Below, piece by piece: positions 45,374-55,353 of a stretch of 64,000 nucleotides of DNA. Position numbers and translations under genes: made by a program. The stretch is taken from positions 5,516,001 through 5,580,000 of the forward strand of contig NZ_CP102931.1 of NCBI RefSeq assembly GCF_024734665.1, given 5' to 3'. Under the pieces are notes generated by a model that worked only from the letters and a program-made list of their open reading frames with translations, did not search any database and was not told the DNA's origin. Origin of the DNA: Variovorax paradoxus (lineage in GTDB: Bacteria; Pseudomonadota; Gammaproteobacteria; Burkholderiales; Burkholderiaceae_C). Every line of letters starts with the position of its first letter. Position 1 is the first letter of the stretch.

Positions 45374-46897
45374 TCATGTGGCCGCAATCATTTCGTACAC
45401 CTCGTCCTCGGAAGAGCCACCCGGCAGCTCCCCCACCTTCTTCCGGTCCCTCAGCACCACAATGCGATGCGCCACGCGCACCACCTCGCTCATCTCCGAC
45501 GAGATGAAGATCACCGCCATGCCCGCCTTCGCGAGCCGCAAAATTTCTTCCATGATTTCCTGCTTGGCCGCCACGTCGATGCCGCGCGTGGGCTCGTCGA
45601 GGATCAGTAAACGCGGCTCGGTCGCGAGCCAGCGCGCGATCATTGCCTTCTGCTGGTTGCCGCCGGAGAGCAGGCCGATGGGGGTTTCAACACTCGCGGT
45701 CTTGATGCCCAGCGACTTGACGAAGCGCTCTGCCATCTCGGTCTGCTCAGCATGCGACAGGAATCGCCGCGTGCCCAAGCGTGCCTGCAAGGCAAGCGCA
45801 ATGTTCTCGCGTACCGAAAGTTCGGCAACGATGCCATCGGTCTTGCGTTCCTCGGGGCACAGCGCAAGGCCTTCACGGATTGCATCGGCCGGATTCGAAA
45901 AACTGACAGCGCGGCCATCAACCTTGAGCACGCCACGGTCGGGCGACTCCAGCCCGAACAGCAGCCGAGCGAGTTCCGTACGTCCCGCGCCCAGCAGGCC
46001 CGCGATGCCGACGACCTCGCCCGCGCGCACGCGCAAGTCAGTTGCCTGCAGTTGCCCAGCCTGGCCCAGCCCTTCGGCCTGCAGCAAGGCCGACGCGGCC
46101 TCGTCGAACGCAGGCAGCGCAGCAGGCCGCGCCGATTGCGCCGCCAACTCGCGCCCGAGCATCGCGGCAATCAACGCCTGCGGCCCCAAGTCGGCCACGC
46201 GCCATTCGCCGATCCAGCTGCCGTTGCGCAGCACCGTGATGCGGTCCGACACCGCATACATCTGGTTGAGGAAGTGCGTCACGAAAACGATCGCCAGTCC
46301 CTCGCCGCGCAGCCTGCGCAGCACCTCGAACAACTTCTCAACCTCGTCGTCGTCAAGGCTCGACGTCGGCTCGTCGAGGATCAGCACCTTCGACGACACG
46401 CCCAGCGCCCGCGCAATCGCCACCATCTGCTGCACTGCCACCGAGTAGCTCGACAAAAGCCGCGTCACGTCGATGTCGAGCCCGATGCGCGCCAGCAGTT
46501 CTTCGGCGCGCCGGTTCACGCAAGCCCAGTCGATGCGAAAGCCCTGCGCCACGCCGCAGCGCGGATAGCGCCCCGCGAACACGTTCTCCGCCACCGACAG
46601 GTTCGGGCACAGGTTCACCTCCTGGTAGACCGTGCTGATACCCAGCTTCTGGGCCTCCAGCGGCGAGTGCGGGTGAATCGGCTGGCCGTCGAGGAATATC
46701 TCGCCACCGCTGGACGGCAGCACGCCCGTCAGCACCTTGATCAGCGTCGACTTGCCCGCGCCGTTCTGCCCCATCAGTGCGTGGATCTCGCCCGGGTACA
46801 ACCGCAACTGCACGTCGCGCAGCACCGGAATGCCGCCGAACTGCTTGTGGATGCCCTTGAGCTCCAGCACGGGCGAGGGAGTGTCGTCGTCAGCCAT
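45374..46897 (-). CDS. Sugar ABC transporter ATPase (YtfR-like, two ATPase domains)
   Basis: A 507-residue double ATPase of the CUT2 type. First domain: Walker A GQNGAGKST, VLILDEPTSSLDDDE. The second domain has a degenerate Walker A ([11 protein letters not shown]), signature LSGGNQQK and [13 protein letters not shown]. Drives the YtfT/YjfF-like permeases. Its binding protein gene (YtfQ-like) is separated from it by the ChvE/Mms genes. Confidence 0.88.
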   Translation of the reverse strand: MADDDTPSPVLELKGIHKQFGGIPVLRDVQLRLYPGEIHALMGQNGAGKSTLIKVLTGVLPSSGGEIFLDGQPIHPHSPLEAQKLGISTVYQEVNLCPNLSVAENVFAGRYPRCGVAQGFRIDWACVNRRAEELLARIGLDIDVTRLLSSYSVAVQQMVAIARALGVSSKVLILDEPTSSLDDDEVEKLFEVLRRLRGEGLAIVFVTHFLNQMYAVSDRITVLRNGSWIGEWRVADLGPQALIAAMLGRELAAQSARPAALPAFDEAASALLQAEGLGQAGQLQATDLRVRAGEVVGIAGLLGAGRTELARLLFGLESPDRGVLKVDGRAVSFSNPADAIREGLALCPEERKTDGIVAELSVRENIALALQARLGTRRFLSHAEQTEMAERFVKSLGIKTASVETPIGLLSGGNQQKAMIARWLATEPRLLILDEPTRGIDVAAKQEIMEEILRLAKAGMAVIFISSEMSEVVRVAHRIVVLRDRKKVGELPGGSSEDEVYEMIAAT

Positions 46898-46906
46898 GTA
46901 CAGCCG

Positions 46907-48118
46907 TCACTTGTTCTTGTTGTAGACGTCGATGAACACCGCCGCCAGCAGCACCAGCCCCTTGATGACTTGCTGGTAGTCGATGCCGATGCCCAGGATC
47001 GACATGCCGTTGTTCATCACACCCATGATGAAGGCGCCGATCACCGCGCCCATCACCCGGCCCACGCCACCCGAGGCCGATGCGCCGCCGATGAAGCAGG
47101 CCGCGATCACGTCGAGCTCGAAGCCCAGGCCCGCCTTGGGCGTGGCCGTGTTGAGACGCGCCGCGAACACGAGGCCCGCCAGCGCCGCCAGCGCGCCCAT
47201 GTTCACGAAAGTGAGAAATGCGAGCCGCTGCGTCTTCACGCCCGACAGTCGCGCCGCCTTCTCGTTGCCGCCCAGCGCATAGATGCGCCGGCCGATAGTC
47301 GTGCGGTTGGTGACGAAGTCGTACACCACGATCAGCACCGCCATCACGATCAGCACGTTGGGCAGACCCTTGTAGGTCGAGAGCAGGTAGCTGAAGAACA
47401 GGATGATGGCCGCGAAGAACAGGTTCTTCACGAGGAAGAATGCATACGGCTCCTGCTCCATGCCGTGCGCCGCCAGCTTGGCGCGCCCGCGCAGCTTGAA
47501 GAACACCAGCGCCGCGGCGGCCAGCGCACCCACGATCAGCGAGGTGGTGCGCAATGCATCGCCACCCAGCGGATCGGGAATGAAGCCCGAGCTGAGCCGC
47601 TGGAACTCCACCGGGAACGGCCCCACCGACTGCCCCGCCAGCAGCGCCAGCGTGAGCCCCTTGAACACCAGCATGCCCGCGAGCGTGACGATGAACGAAG
47701 GGATCTTGCGGAACGCCACGAACCAGCCCTGCGCCGCGCCGATGACCGCGCCCGCAAGAATGCTCACGATGGCCGTGGGCACGAAGTGCCACTCGTACTC
47801 CACCATCAGCACCGCAGCCAGCGCCCCGATGAAGCCGCACACCGAGCCCACCGACAGGTCGATGTGTCCCGCCACGATCACCAGCAGCATGCCCAGCGCC
47901 ATGATGACCACGTAGCTGTTCTGCAGCAGCAGGTTGGTGAGGTTCAGCGGCCGCAGCAGCGTGCCGTCGGTCAGCACCTGGAACAGCACCATGATCGCGA
48001 CCAGCGAGATCAGCATGCCGTATTCGCGCAGGTTGTTCTTCAGAAATCCGACATGCAGCTTCGGCGCTTCGGAAGCGGGAATGGCGGCCTTCACCGCGTT
48101 CACTTCAGGCTGCGACAT
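46907..48118 (-). CDS. mmsB: Multiple-monosaccharide ABC transporter permease
   Basis: A 403-residue CUT2 permease longer than the Ytf types, with about ten to twelve helices: [74 protein letters not shown]. Matches GguB/MmsB (XylH-like) that pairs with ChvE. ATG 48118 (MSQPEVN) overlaps the ATPase stop by 14 bp; an in-frame ATG at 48136 is possible. Confidence 0.86.
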   Translation of the reverse strand: MSQPEVNAVKAAIPASEAPKLHVGFLKNNLREYGMLISLVAIMVLFQVLTDGTLLRPLNLTNLLLQNSYVVIMALGMLLVIVAGHIDLSVGSVCGFIGALAAVLMVEYEWHFVPTAIVSILAGAVIGAAQGWFVAFRKIPSFIVTLAGMLVFKGLTLALLAGQSVGPFPVEFQRLSSGFIPDPLGGDALRTTSLIVGALAAAALVFFKLRGRAKLAAHGMEQEPYAFFLVKNLFFAAIILFFSYLLSTYKGLPNVLIVMAVLIVVYDFVTNRTTIGRRIYALGGNEKAARLSGVKTQRLAFLTFVNMGALAALAGLVFAARLNTATPKAGLGFELDVIAACFIGGASASGGVGRVMGAVIGAFIMGVMNNGMSILGIGIDYQQVIKGLVLLAAVFIDVYNKNK

Positions 48119-49676
48119 GAACAGAGCTCCCCGCACTCACGATGGCGTGCATGATGCGTTCCTGCGAGGCCTCGGCCGCCGGAAACTCGGCGACGAAGCG
48201 CCCCTCGTTCATCACATAGATGCGGTCGCACATGCCGAGCAGCTCCGGCAGTTCCGAAGAAATCATGAGAATGCCTTTGCCCTCGCTCGCGAGCTGGTCG
48301 ATGATGGTGTAGATCTCGTACTTGGCGCCCACGTCGATGCCGCGCGTGGGCTCGTCGAGAATCAGCAGTTCGGGCTTGGTGAAGAGCCACTTGCTCAGCA
48401 CCACCTTCTGCTGGTTGCCGCCAGACAGGTTGACCACCAGCTGCTCGACGCCCGAGCAGCGGATGTTGAGCGCCTTGCGGTACTCGTTGGCCACCTTGAA
48501 CTCGCGCCCGTTGTCGATCACCGAAGATTCGGAAATCGCATCGAGATTCGCCAGGCTGATGTTCTTGCGGATGTCTTCCTCCAGCACCAGCCCCAGGCCC
48601 TTGCGGTCTTCGGTGACGTAGGCGATGCCGTGGTCGATGGCCTTGCGCACCGTGCTCACGTCCACCTGCTTGCCGTGCATGAACACCGAGCCGCTGATGC
48701 GCTGCCCGTAGGACTTGCCGAACACGCTCATGGCCAGCTCGGTGCGTCCCGCGCCCATGAGGCCCGCAATGCCGACGATCTCGCCCTTGCGCACGTTCAG
48801 GCTCACGCCCTTGATCTGCTCGCGGTCGGCATGCAGCGCATGGTGCACGCGCCAGTCGCGCACCTCGAACACGGTCTCGCCGATCTTCGGGTCGCGCTGC
48901 GGGTAGCGGTGTGCCATGTCGCGCCCCACCATGCCGCGGATGATGCGGTCTTCGCTGATCGCCTGCCTTGCGCAGTTCATCGTCTCGACCGTGGCGCCAT
49001 CGCGCAGCACGGTGATCGAATCGGCCACCTTGGCAATCTCGTTGAGCTTGTGCGAGATGAGGATCGACGCGATGCCCTGGCGCTTGAGCTCGAGCAGCAG
49101 CATCAGCAGCGCATCGCTGTCGTTCTCGTTCAGGCTGGCGGTGGGCTCGTCGAGTATCAGCAGCTTCACCTCCTTGGCCAGCGCCTTGGCGATTTCCACC
49201 AGCTGCTGCTTGCCCACGCCCAGGTCGGTTACCAGCGTGGTCGGCGGCTCCTTCAGGCCCACCTTGGAAAGCAGCTCGCGCGTCTTCGCGTACGCGGCAA
49301 ACCAGTCGATCACGCCGCCGCTGGCAATCTCGTTGCCCAGGAAGATGTTCTCGGCAATGGACAGCAGCGGCACCAGCGCCAGCTCCTGGTGGATGATGAT
49401 GATGCCGAGCTTCTCGCTGTCGGCAATGCCCCGGAAGCGGCGCAGCTCGCCCTCGAAATGGATCTCGCCGGTGTACGAGTCGCACGGGTAGACGCCGCTG
49501 AGCACCTTCATGAGCGTCGACTTGCCCGCACCGTTCTCACCCACCACCGCGTGGATCTCCCCGGCGCGCACGCTGAGGTTGACGTTGCTCAGCGCCTTCA
49601 CGCCGGGAAACGTCTTGGTGATGCCACGCATCTCGAGGATTGCACCAGCATCGGCGATGCTGCTTTCGATGCTCAC
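48105..49676 (-). CDS. mmsA: Multiple-monosaccharide ABC transporter ATPase
   Basis: A 523-residue double ATPase: [41 protein letters not shown] in the first domain; [19 protein letters not shown] and [16 protein letters not shown] in the second. Matches GguA/MmsA, partner of ChvE. Start overlaps the ChvE gene stop by 4 bp. Confidence 0.88.
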   Translation of the reverse strand: MSIESSIADAGAILEMRGITKTFPGVKALSNVNLSVRAGEIHAVVGENGAGKSTLMKVLSGVYPCDSYTGEIHFEGELRRFRGIADSEKLGIIIIHQELALVPLLSIAENIFLGNEIASGGVIDWFAAYAKTRELLSKVGLKEPPTTLVTDLGVGKQQLVEIAKALAKEVKLLILDEPTASLNENDSDALLMLLLELKRQGIASILISHKLNEIAKVADSITVLRDGATVETMNCARQAISEDRIIRGMVGRDMAHRYPQRDPKIGETVFEVRDWRVHHALHADREQIKGVSLNVRKGEIVGIAGLMGAGRTELAMSVFGKSYGQRISGSVFMHGKQVDVSTVRKAIDHGIAYVTEDRKGLGLVLEEDIRKNISLANLDAISESSVIDNGREFKVANEYRKALNIRCSGVEQLVVNLSGGNQQKVVLSKWLFTKPELLILDEPTRGIDVGAKYEIYTIIDQLASEGKGILMISSELPELLGMCDRIYVMNEGRFVAEFPAAEASQERIMHAIVSAGSSVHVAA

Positions 49677-50743
49677 TTGATCTGGCTTTCCTTGTAGTAG
49701 CCGCTGTCGACCAGCACCGTCTTCCAGTTCGACGCATCCACGCTCACTGGCTTCAGCAGGTACGAGGGCACGACCTTGATCCCGTTGTTGTAGGTCTTGG
49801 TGTCGTTCACCTCGGGCGTCTTGCCCGAGAGCATGGCGTCGACCATGGCGACCGTGACCTTGGCCAGCTCGCGCGTGTCCTTGAACACGGTGGAGGTCTG
49901 CTCCTTGCGCAGGATCGACTTGACCGAAGGCACCTCGGCGTCCTGACCCGACACGATAGGCATCGGCTGCGAGCCCGAGCCGTAGCCCACGCCCTTGAGC
50001 GACGACAGGATGCCGATGGACAGGCCGTCGTACGGCGACAGCACCGCGTCGACACGGTCCTTGGTGTAGTAGGCCGACAGCAGGTTGTCCATGCGCGCCT
50101 GTGCCACTGCACCGTCCCAGCGCAGCGTGCCGACCTTGTCCATGCCCATCTGCTTGCTGCGCACCACCAGCTTGCCGCTGTCGATGTAGGGCTTGAGCAC
50201 CGAGAGCGCGCCGTTGTAGAAGAAGAAGGCGTTGTTGTCGTCGGGCGAGCCGCCGAACAGCTCGATGTTGAACGGACCCTTGCCGCTCTTGAGCCCCAGC
50301 GCGGCCTCGATCGACTGCGCCTGCAGCACGCCGACCTGGAAGTTGTCGAAGGTGGCGTAGTAGTCGACGTTCTTCGAGCCCTTGATGAGCCGGTCGTACG
50401 CGATGACCTTCACGCCCTTGTCAGCCGCCTTCTGCAGCACATCGGACAGCGTGGTGCCGTCGATGGCCGCAATCACCAGCACCTTGGAGCCCTTGGTCAC
50501 CATGTTCTCGATCTGCGCGAGCTGGTTGGGAATGTCGTCGTCGGCGTACTGCAGGTCAGTCTTGTAGCCCTTGTCCTTGAAGTACTTGACCATGTTGGCG
50601 CCGTCGGCAATCCAGCGGGCCGACGACTTGGTGGGCATCGAGATCGCGATCAGGCCCTTGTCCTGCGCGTTGGCCAGTGGCGTGAAGCCGACGATGGCGA
50701 ACGCGATGCCCGCGAGAGAGGCTTTGAGGAATTTGCGTTTCAT
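49673..50743 (-). CDS. chvE: Multiple-monosaccharide periplasmic binding protein, ChvE-like
   Basis: A 356-residue sugar-binding protein. Sec signal [20 protein letters not shown] with ANA-Q cleavage near residue 26. ChvE-type features: [58 protein letters not shown]. ChvE proteins bind arabinose, galactose, glucose and sugar acids; in plant-associated bacteria they can also act as signals. First gene of the inner chvE-mmsA-mmsB transporter set. Confidence 0.88.
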   Translation of the reverse strand: MKRKFLKASLAGIAFAIVGFTPLANAQDKGLIAISMPTKSSARWIADGANMVKYFKDKGYKTDLQYADDDIPNQLAQIENMVTKGSKVLVIAAIDGTTLSDVLQKAADKGVKVIAYDRLIKGSKNVDYYATFDNFQVGVLQAQSIEAALGLKSGKGPFNIELFGGSPDDNNAFFFYNGALSVLKPYIDSGKLVVRSKQMGMDKVGTLRWDGAVAQARMDNLLSAYYTKDRVDAVLSPYDGLSIGILSSLKGVGYGSGSQPMPIVSGQDAEVPSVKSILRKEQTSTVFKDTRELAKVTVAMVDAMLSGKTPEVNDTKTYNNGIKVVPSYLLKPVSVDASNWKTVLVDSGYYKESQIK

Positions 50744-50755
50744 GGGTGTGGGCTC

Positions 50756-51721
50756 TCAGTACTTGCGATTGGGAAACTCTTTCGCGGCAACTTCCATCGG
50801 GAAGATGCCCTCGACCGTCACGATGCGCTTGGGCAGCGTCTTGCCGTCCTTGATGTCTTTCACGGCCTGCATCAGCTGCGGCCCGAGCAGCGGGCTGCAT
50901 TCGACCGACACGTTGAGCTTGCCGGCGATCATTGCTTCGAAGGCGCCCTTCACCCCGTCGATGGAGATGATGGTGATGTCCTTCGCCGGCTTCAGGCCGG
51001 CTTCCTCTATGGCCTGGATCGCGCCGATGGCCATGTCGTCGTTGTGCGCGAACAGCACATTGATCTTCTTGCCCTCGGCCTTCAGGAAGGCTTCCATCAC
51101 TTCCTTGCCCTTGGCGCGCGTGAAGTCGCCGGTCTGCGAGCGGATGATCTTGAACTTCGGGTCGGCCTTGATGATTTCCTCGAAGCCCTTCTTGCGATCG
51201 ATGGCCGGAGCCGAGCCCACGGTGCCCTGCAGCTCGACGATGTTCACATCGCCCTTCTGGTCCTTCATCTTCTCGACCAGCCAGCGGCCCGCCTTGCGGC
51301 CTTCCTCGGTGAAGTCGGAGCCCATGAAGGTCACGTAGAGCGAGTCGTCCTTGGTGTTGACGGAGCGGTCGGTCAGCACCACCGGGATCTTGGCGGCCTT
51401 GGCCTCGCGCAGCACGGTTTCCCAGCCCGACTCCACCACCGGCGAGAACGCGATCACGTCCACCTTCTGTGCGATGTACGAGCGGATGGCCTTGATCTGG
51501 TTTTCCTGCTTCTGCTGCGCATCGGAGAACTTGAGATCGATGCCGGCCTCCTTGGCCGACGACTTGATCGACTCGGTGTTGGCGGTGCGCCATTCGCTCT
51601 CGGCCCCCACCTGCGCAAAGCCGAGCACCAGTTTTTTCTGCGCGAGCGCAGAGATGGGCAGCATGCCACTGAGGGCAGCAGCGGCGAGCGCGGTGTTGAG
51701 GGTGCGGCGATTCATGGTCAT
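50756..51721 (-). CDS. Sugar ABC transporter periplasmic binding protein (YtfQ-like)
   Basis: A 321-residue sugar-binding protein: Sec signal MTMNRRTLNTALAAAALSGM with ALA-Q cleavage. Mature start KKLVLGFAQVGAESEWRTAN, ISIDGVKGAFEAMIAGKLN and VECSPLLGPQ match galactofuranose-type YtfQ. ATG 51721 follows GGAGACATCCC; ATG 51715 is an alternative. Its cognate ATPase and permeases lie about 4 kb downstream, beyond the ChvE set. Confidence 0.88.
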   Translation of the reverse strand: MTMNRRTLNTALAAAALSGMLPISALAQKKLVLGFAQVGAESEWRTANTESIKSSAKEAGIDLKFSDAQQKQENQIKAIRSYIAQKVDVIAFSPVVESGWETVLREAKAAKIPVVLTDRSVNTKDDSLYVTFMGSDFTEEGRKAGRWLVEKMKDQKGDVNIVELQGTVGSAPAIDRKKGFEEIIKADPKFKIIRSQTGDFTRAKGKEVMEAFLKAEGKKINVLFAHNDDMAIGAIQAIEEAGLKPAKDITIISIDGVKGAFEAMIAGKLNVSVECSPLLGPQLMQAVKDIKDGKTLPKRIVTVEGIFPMEVAAKEFPNRKY

Positions 51722-51774
51722 GGGATGTCTCCTTCTGTTGACTTGCTTGTTGAGAACCGTTTTTTCGTCGCGGC

Positions 51775-53229
51775 TCAGGCCAGCATGTAGCCGGTCTTCA
51801 CCGTCGTGTAGAACTCCGCGGCGTGGCGCCCTTGTTCGCGCGGCCCGTAGCCCGACCCCTTGCGGCCGCCGAAGGGCACGTGGAAGTCCACCCCCGCGGT
51901 CGGCAGATTGACCATCGTCATGCCGACCACGGCATGGCGTCTGAAATGCATCGCGTGCTTCAGCGAATTGGTGCAGATGCCCGCGCACAGGCCGAAGGGC
52001 GTGTCGTTGCACAGCGCGAGCGCTTCGTCGTAGTCGTCGGCGCGCAGCACGCAGGCCAGCGGGCCGAAGATCTCCTCGCGTGCGATGCGGTGCGAGGGCT
52101 TGGCCAGGAACAGCGCGGGGCTCATGTAGTGGCCGACGGTGGCGCGCTCCAGCGCTTCGCCGCCCCACACGTGCTCGGCGCCTTCTTCGCGCGCCACGTC
52201 GACCCAGGCGAGGTTCTGCGCCAGGCGTTCTTCGTCAACCACCGGGCCGATGTCGACGCCGCGCTCCAGTGCGTGGCCGATCTTCAGTGTCTTGAGCCGC
52301 TGGCGCAGCTTTGCGACAAAGGCGTCGTGCACCGCGGCCTCTACGATGAGCCGGCTCGACGCGGTGCAGCGCTGGCCCGCGGAAAAGTACGCGCCCTGCA
52401 CCGCGCAATCGACGGCGCGATCGAGGTCGGCATCGGCCAGCACCACCAGCGCGTTCTTGCCGCCCGTCTCCAGCTGCACCTTGGCGCGCCTTGCGGCAGC
52501 GGCCTGCAGGATGCGCTCGCCATTGGCCATGGAGCCCGTGAAGCTCAGCGCATCGACCAGCGCGCTGTCGACCAGCGCCTGCCCCACTTCGCGGCCGCTG
52601 CCCATCACGAGATTGAAGGCACCGGCCGGCAAGGCGGCGCGGCTGATGATCTCGGTCAGCGCCCAGCCGCAGGCCGGCACCAGTTCGGCGGGCTTGAACA
52701 CCACGCTGTTGCCATGGGCCAGCGCGGGCGCGATCTTCCACGCCGGGATGACAAAGGGCGAGTTCCACGGCGTGATGAGCCCCACCACGCCGACCGGTTC
52801 GCGCGTGACGTCGACCTGCACGCCCGCGCGCACCGAGGCCACGTTCTCGCCGCCGCCGCCGCGCAGGGCTTCGCCCGCGAAGAATTTGAAGATCTGGCCC
52901 GCGCGCGCCACCTCTGCAATGGCTTCGGGCAGGGTCTTGCCCTCCTCGCGCGCCAGCAGCAGGCCCAGGTCGTCCTTGCGTGCGAGCAGTTCGGCGCCGA
53001 TGCGGTCGAGCACGTCGGCGCGCCGCTGCGGCGTGCTGTGGCTCCAGTGGGGAAAGGCCTCGGTGGCCGCGCGGATGGCGGCTTCGGCCTGGCGGCGGTC
53101 GGCACGTGCGTACTCGGCCACCACTTCGCTGGTGTCCGAGGGATTGGCGCTCACACCCGTGGTCGCGCTGGTTTCCCAGCGGCCATTGATGTACTGCCGC
53201 ACGTTCTGATGGAGCTCGCCGTGAATCAC
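51775..53229 (-). CDS. 2-oxoglutarate semialdehyde dehydrogenase
   Basis: A 484-residue aldehyde dehydrogenase. TPWNSPFVIPAWKIAPAL, NAD site FTGSMANGERI, catalytic Glu in LETGGKNALVV and Cys in SAGQRCTASSRL, final FGGRKGSGYGPREQG. In this operon it should oxidise 2-oxoglutarate semialdehyde to 2-oxoglutarate, the last step of the pentose route. The start is uncertain: no in-frame ATG fits, so GTG 53229 (start of IHGELHQNVRQYINGRW) was chosen; TTG 53295 lies in the operator region. First gene of the leftward operon. Confidence 0.85.
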   Translation of the reverse strand: MIHGELHQNVRQYINGRWETSATTGVSANPSDTSEVVAEYARADRRQAEAAIRAATEAFPHWSHSTPQRRADVLDRIGAELLARKDDLGLLLAREEGKTLPEAIAEVARAGQIFKFFAGEALRGGGGENVASVRAGVQVDVTREPVGVVGLITPWNSPFVIPAWKIAPALAHGNSVVFKPAELVPACGWALTEIISRAALPAGAFNLVMGSGREVGQALVDSALVDALSFTGSMANGERILQAAAARRAKVQLETGGKNALVVLADADLDRAVDCAVQGAYFSAGQRCTASSRLIVEAAVHDAFVAKLRQRLKTLKIGHALERGVDIGPVVDEERLAQNLAWVDVAREEGAEHVWGGEALERATVGHYMSPALFLAKPSHRIAREEIFGPLACVLRADDYDEALALCNDTPFGLCAGICTNSLKHAMHFRRHAVVGMTMVNLPTAGVDFHVPFGGRKGSGYGPREQGRHAAEFYTTVKTGYMLA

Positions 53230-53285
53230 CGGGGCGCGGACCTTGTCTCTGTTGTTTTTGGAGTGCTGCGAGTCTATGAATAGAT

Positions 53286-53295
53286 TTGATATCAA
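53286..53295. promoter_or_regulatory. TTGATA/TATCAA overlapping palindrome in divergent sugar promoter
   Basis: TTGATATCAA is a perfect 10-bp palindrome between the divergent aldehyde dehydrogenase and LysR genes. The same half-site TATCAA/TTGATA recurs upstream of the lactonase at 55296-55313. Likely a site for the adjacent LysR regulator. Confidence 0.45.
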
Positions 53296-53372
53296 TCCAA
53301 TCGTTTTTTAAGCAAAATGGATATCGATCATCGGATTCTGGAAAACCCGATCAGTCCTTCGTTTCAAGAGAC

Positions 53373-54332
53373 ATGACCAACTACAACCACTGGTTCATCC
53401 GCGCCCGGCTCAAGACCCGGCAACTGCTGCTGCTCGTGGCCCTGGCCGAGGAAGGCAACATCCACCGCGCGGCGCAGGTGCTCAACATGACGCAGCCCGC
53501 CGCCTCCAAGCTGCTGAAAGACCTGGAAGACGTGCTGGAGGTGCCGCTGTTCGACCGCCTGCCGCGCGGCATGCGCCCGACCTGGTACGGCGAGACCATG
53601 ATCCGCCACGCCCGCGTCGCGCTCGCGAGCCTGAACCAGGCGCACGACGAACTCACCGCGCTCAAGGCCGGCCGCTTCGGCCAGGTGAGCGTGGGCGCCA
53701 TCACCGCTCCGGGCCTCACGCTGATGCCGCCCGCCGTGGCGATGGTGAAGCGCGAACAGCCCGATCTGCGCGTGTCGCTGGAGATCGAGACCAGCCCGGT
53801 GCTGATCGAGCGGCTCGAGCAGGGCAAGCTCGACATCCTGGTGGCGCGCCTCTTCGCCGAGCACGACAAGTCGCAGCTGCGCTACGAGGCGCTAAGCGAA
53901 GAGCCGGTGTGCGCCCTGGTGCGGCCGGGCCATCCGCTGCTGGGCGTGAGCGGGCTCACGCTGCGCGACGTGGTGAGCGCCGGCTGGATCGTGCCGCCCG
54001 CGGGCAGCGTGCTGCGCCACCGCTTCGAGCTGATGTTCCAGGAAGAAGGCCTGGCGCCGCCGACCAACACCATCGAGAGCCCTGCCCTGCTCTTCATCAC
54101 GCGCATGCTGCAGCAGAGCGACATGGTGGCCGTGCTCGCAACCGACGTGGCACGCTACTACGCGGCGCACGGCATCGTGTCGCTGCTGCCGCTGGACATG
54201 CCCTGCCACATGGACGCCTTCGGCATCATCACGCGCACCGACCGGCTGCTATCGCCGGCGGCGAAGGTGATGATGAAGGCGCTGAAGACAGCCAGCATGA
54301 GCGTCTACGGACGCAAACTCGAAATCGATTGA
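53373..54332 (+). CDS. LysR-family sugar regulator (GbpR-like)
   Basis: A 319-residue LysR regulator. HTH: LLLVALAEEGNIHRAAQVLN, MTQPAASKLLKDLEDVLEVP. Effector domain from about residue 100 (AGRFGQVSVGAI). Its type and place next to chvE genes match GbpR, which controls chvE in Agrobacterium in response to galactose or arabinose. ATG 53373 follows CAAGAG; extending to 53286 would cross the palindrome. Predicted to control the leftward operon and the SDR/lactonase pair. Confidence 0.85.
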   Translation: MTNYNHWFIRARLKTRQLLLLVALAEEGNIHRAAQVLNMTQPAASKLLKDLEDVLEVPLFDRLPRGMRPTWYGETMIRHARVALASLNQAHDELTALKAGRFGQVSVGAITAPGLTLMPPAVAMVKREQPDLRVSLEIETSPVLIERLEQGKLDILVARLFAEHDKSQLRYEALSEEPVCALVRPGHPLLGVSGLTLRDVVSAGWIVPPAGSVLRHRFELMFQEEGLAPPTNTIESPALLFITRMLQQSDMVAVLATDVARYYAAHGIVSLLPLDMPCHMDAFGIITRTDRLLSPAAKVMMKALKTASMSVYGRKLEID

Positions 54333-54373
54333 CCGGATTCATTCGCGGAATGCCGCGGAACCGGCTTTGCCGG

Positions 54374-54440
54374 GCCGCTGGCATTGCCCCCGGCGAGGGG
54401 GTTGGCGAAGCGACACGAAGTGCGCGAAGCCTGGGGGAGT
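54374..54440. repeat. Intergenic GC-rich repeat with hairpin
   Basis: GCATTGCCCCCGGCGAGGGGGTTGG-type sequence (CCCCC/GGGGG hairpin) followed by GGCGAAGCGACACGAAGTG and CGCGAAGCCTGGGGG. It resembles a repeat I recall from Comamonadaceae intergenic regions; it may serve as a bidirectional terminator between convergent genes. Confidence 0.4.
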
Positions 54441-54446
54441 GCCTGA

Positions 54447-55220
54447 TTACGTCCAGCCTGCGTCGACGGTGAACTCTTGAGCGGTGCACATCTTCGCGTC
54501 GTCAGACGCGAGGAACAGCACCATGCGCGCGATGTCTTCCGGCATCAGCTTGTCGGGCAGGCACTGGTTGCGCTGCAAGGCCTTCTCGCCCTCTTCATCG
54601 AGCCACAGCTTCACCTGCCGCTCGGTCATCACCCAGCCGGGCGACACGGTGTTGATGCGAATACGGTCACGCCCCAGGTCCACCGCGAGCCCGCGCGTGA
54701 GGCCGTTCACCGACGACTTGGCGATTGCATAGCAGGGGTAGCCCGAGCCCTTGGTCTGCCAGCCCGTCGAGCCCAGGTTGACCACCGAGCCGAAGCCCAA
54801 CCGCTTCATGCCCGGCACCACCGACTGGATCGCGAACAGCGCGGGCCGCTCGTTGATGGCCATGCGGTTGTCGTAGTAGTCGGGCGTGACCGATTCGAGC
54901 GTGTGGCGGTCGTCGCTTGCCACGTTGTTGACCAGCACCGCGAAGTCGCCGAGTTCGGCAGCCGCGTCGGCAATGGCTTTCTGCAGCGAGGCGATATCGC
55001 GCACGTCGCAGGCGCGCCACCATGGCGCCGCGTGGCCGGCCTCCTTGATCTGCTGCGCGAGCGCCGCGCTGGCGCCCTCGGCAATATCGACGAAGGCCAC
55101 ACGCGCGCCCTGCGTCGCGAATGCGGCGACGATGGCCGCACCGATGCCGCTGCCGCCACCGGTGACGAACACCGCGCGGTCCTTCAGGCTGGGATGAATG
55201 GAAAGCTGGGGGGAATTCAA
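54447..55220 (-). CDS. SDR sugar 1-dehydrogenase
   Basis: A 257-residue short-chain dehydrogenase. Cofactor motif TGGGSGIG at residues 20-27, Asp after strand 2 (VAFVDIAEG) pointing to NAD, NNVASDD, catalytic Ser151, Tyr164 and Lys168 (YAIAK). Between sugar transport and lactonase genes it most likely oxidises L-arabinose or D-galactose to the lactone. Divergent from the lactonase gene. Confidence 0.83.
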   Translation of the reverse strand: MNSPQLSIHPSLKDRAVFVTGGGSGIGAAIVAAFATQGARVAFVDIAEGASAALAQQIKEAGHAAPWWRACDVRDIASLQKAIADAAAELGDFAVLVNNVASDDRHTLESVTPDYYDNRMAINERPALFAIQSVVPGMKRLGFGSVVNLGSTGWQTKGSGYPCYAIAKSSVNGLTRGLAVDLGRDRIRINTVSPGWVMTERQVKLWLDEEGEKALQRNQCLPDKLMPEDIARMVLFLASDDAKMCTAQEFTVDAGWT

Positions 55221-55295
55221 GAAAAGTCTCCGAGGTACGCATCACATGACATTGCAATATGAATATCAGTTGATGCCAGTATTTTCAATTTCCGT

Positions 55296-55313
55296 TATCA
55301 ATATGCCTTGATA
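55296..55313. promoter_or_regulatory. TATCAA-N6-TTGATA palindrome in SDR/lactonase promoter
   Basis: Perfect inverted repeat of 6 bp arms around TATGCC, T-N11-A-like as in LysR sites, 41 bp upstream of the lactonase ATG. Shares both half-sites with the palindrome at 53286-53295, suggesting one regulator for both promoters. Confidence 0.5.
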
Positions 55314-55353
55314 CGATCCGCCGCGTCAAGAAGACATCACAAGGAAAGAACAA

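Noticed and set aside
45232..45387. N-terminal extension of the YtfT-like permease
   Set aside because: Open frame only because the REP-like pair lacks stops; its translation is repeat-derived and ATG 45231 precedes the first helix.
53229..53295. TTG start at 53295 for the aldehyde dehydrogenase
   Set aside because: Would place the start inside the TTGATATCAA palindrome and add residues absent from the family; GTG 53229 gives the usual length.
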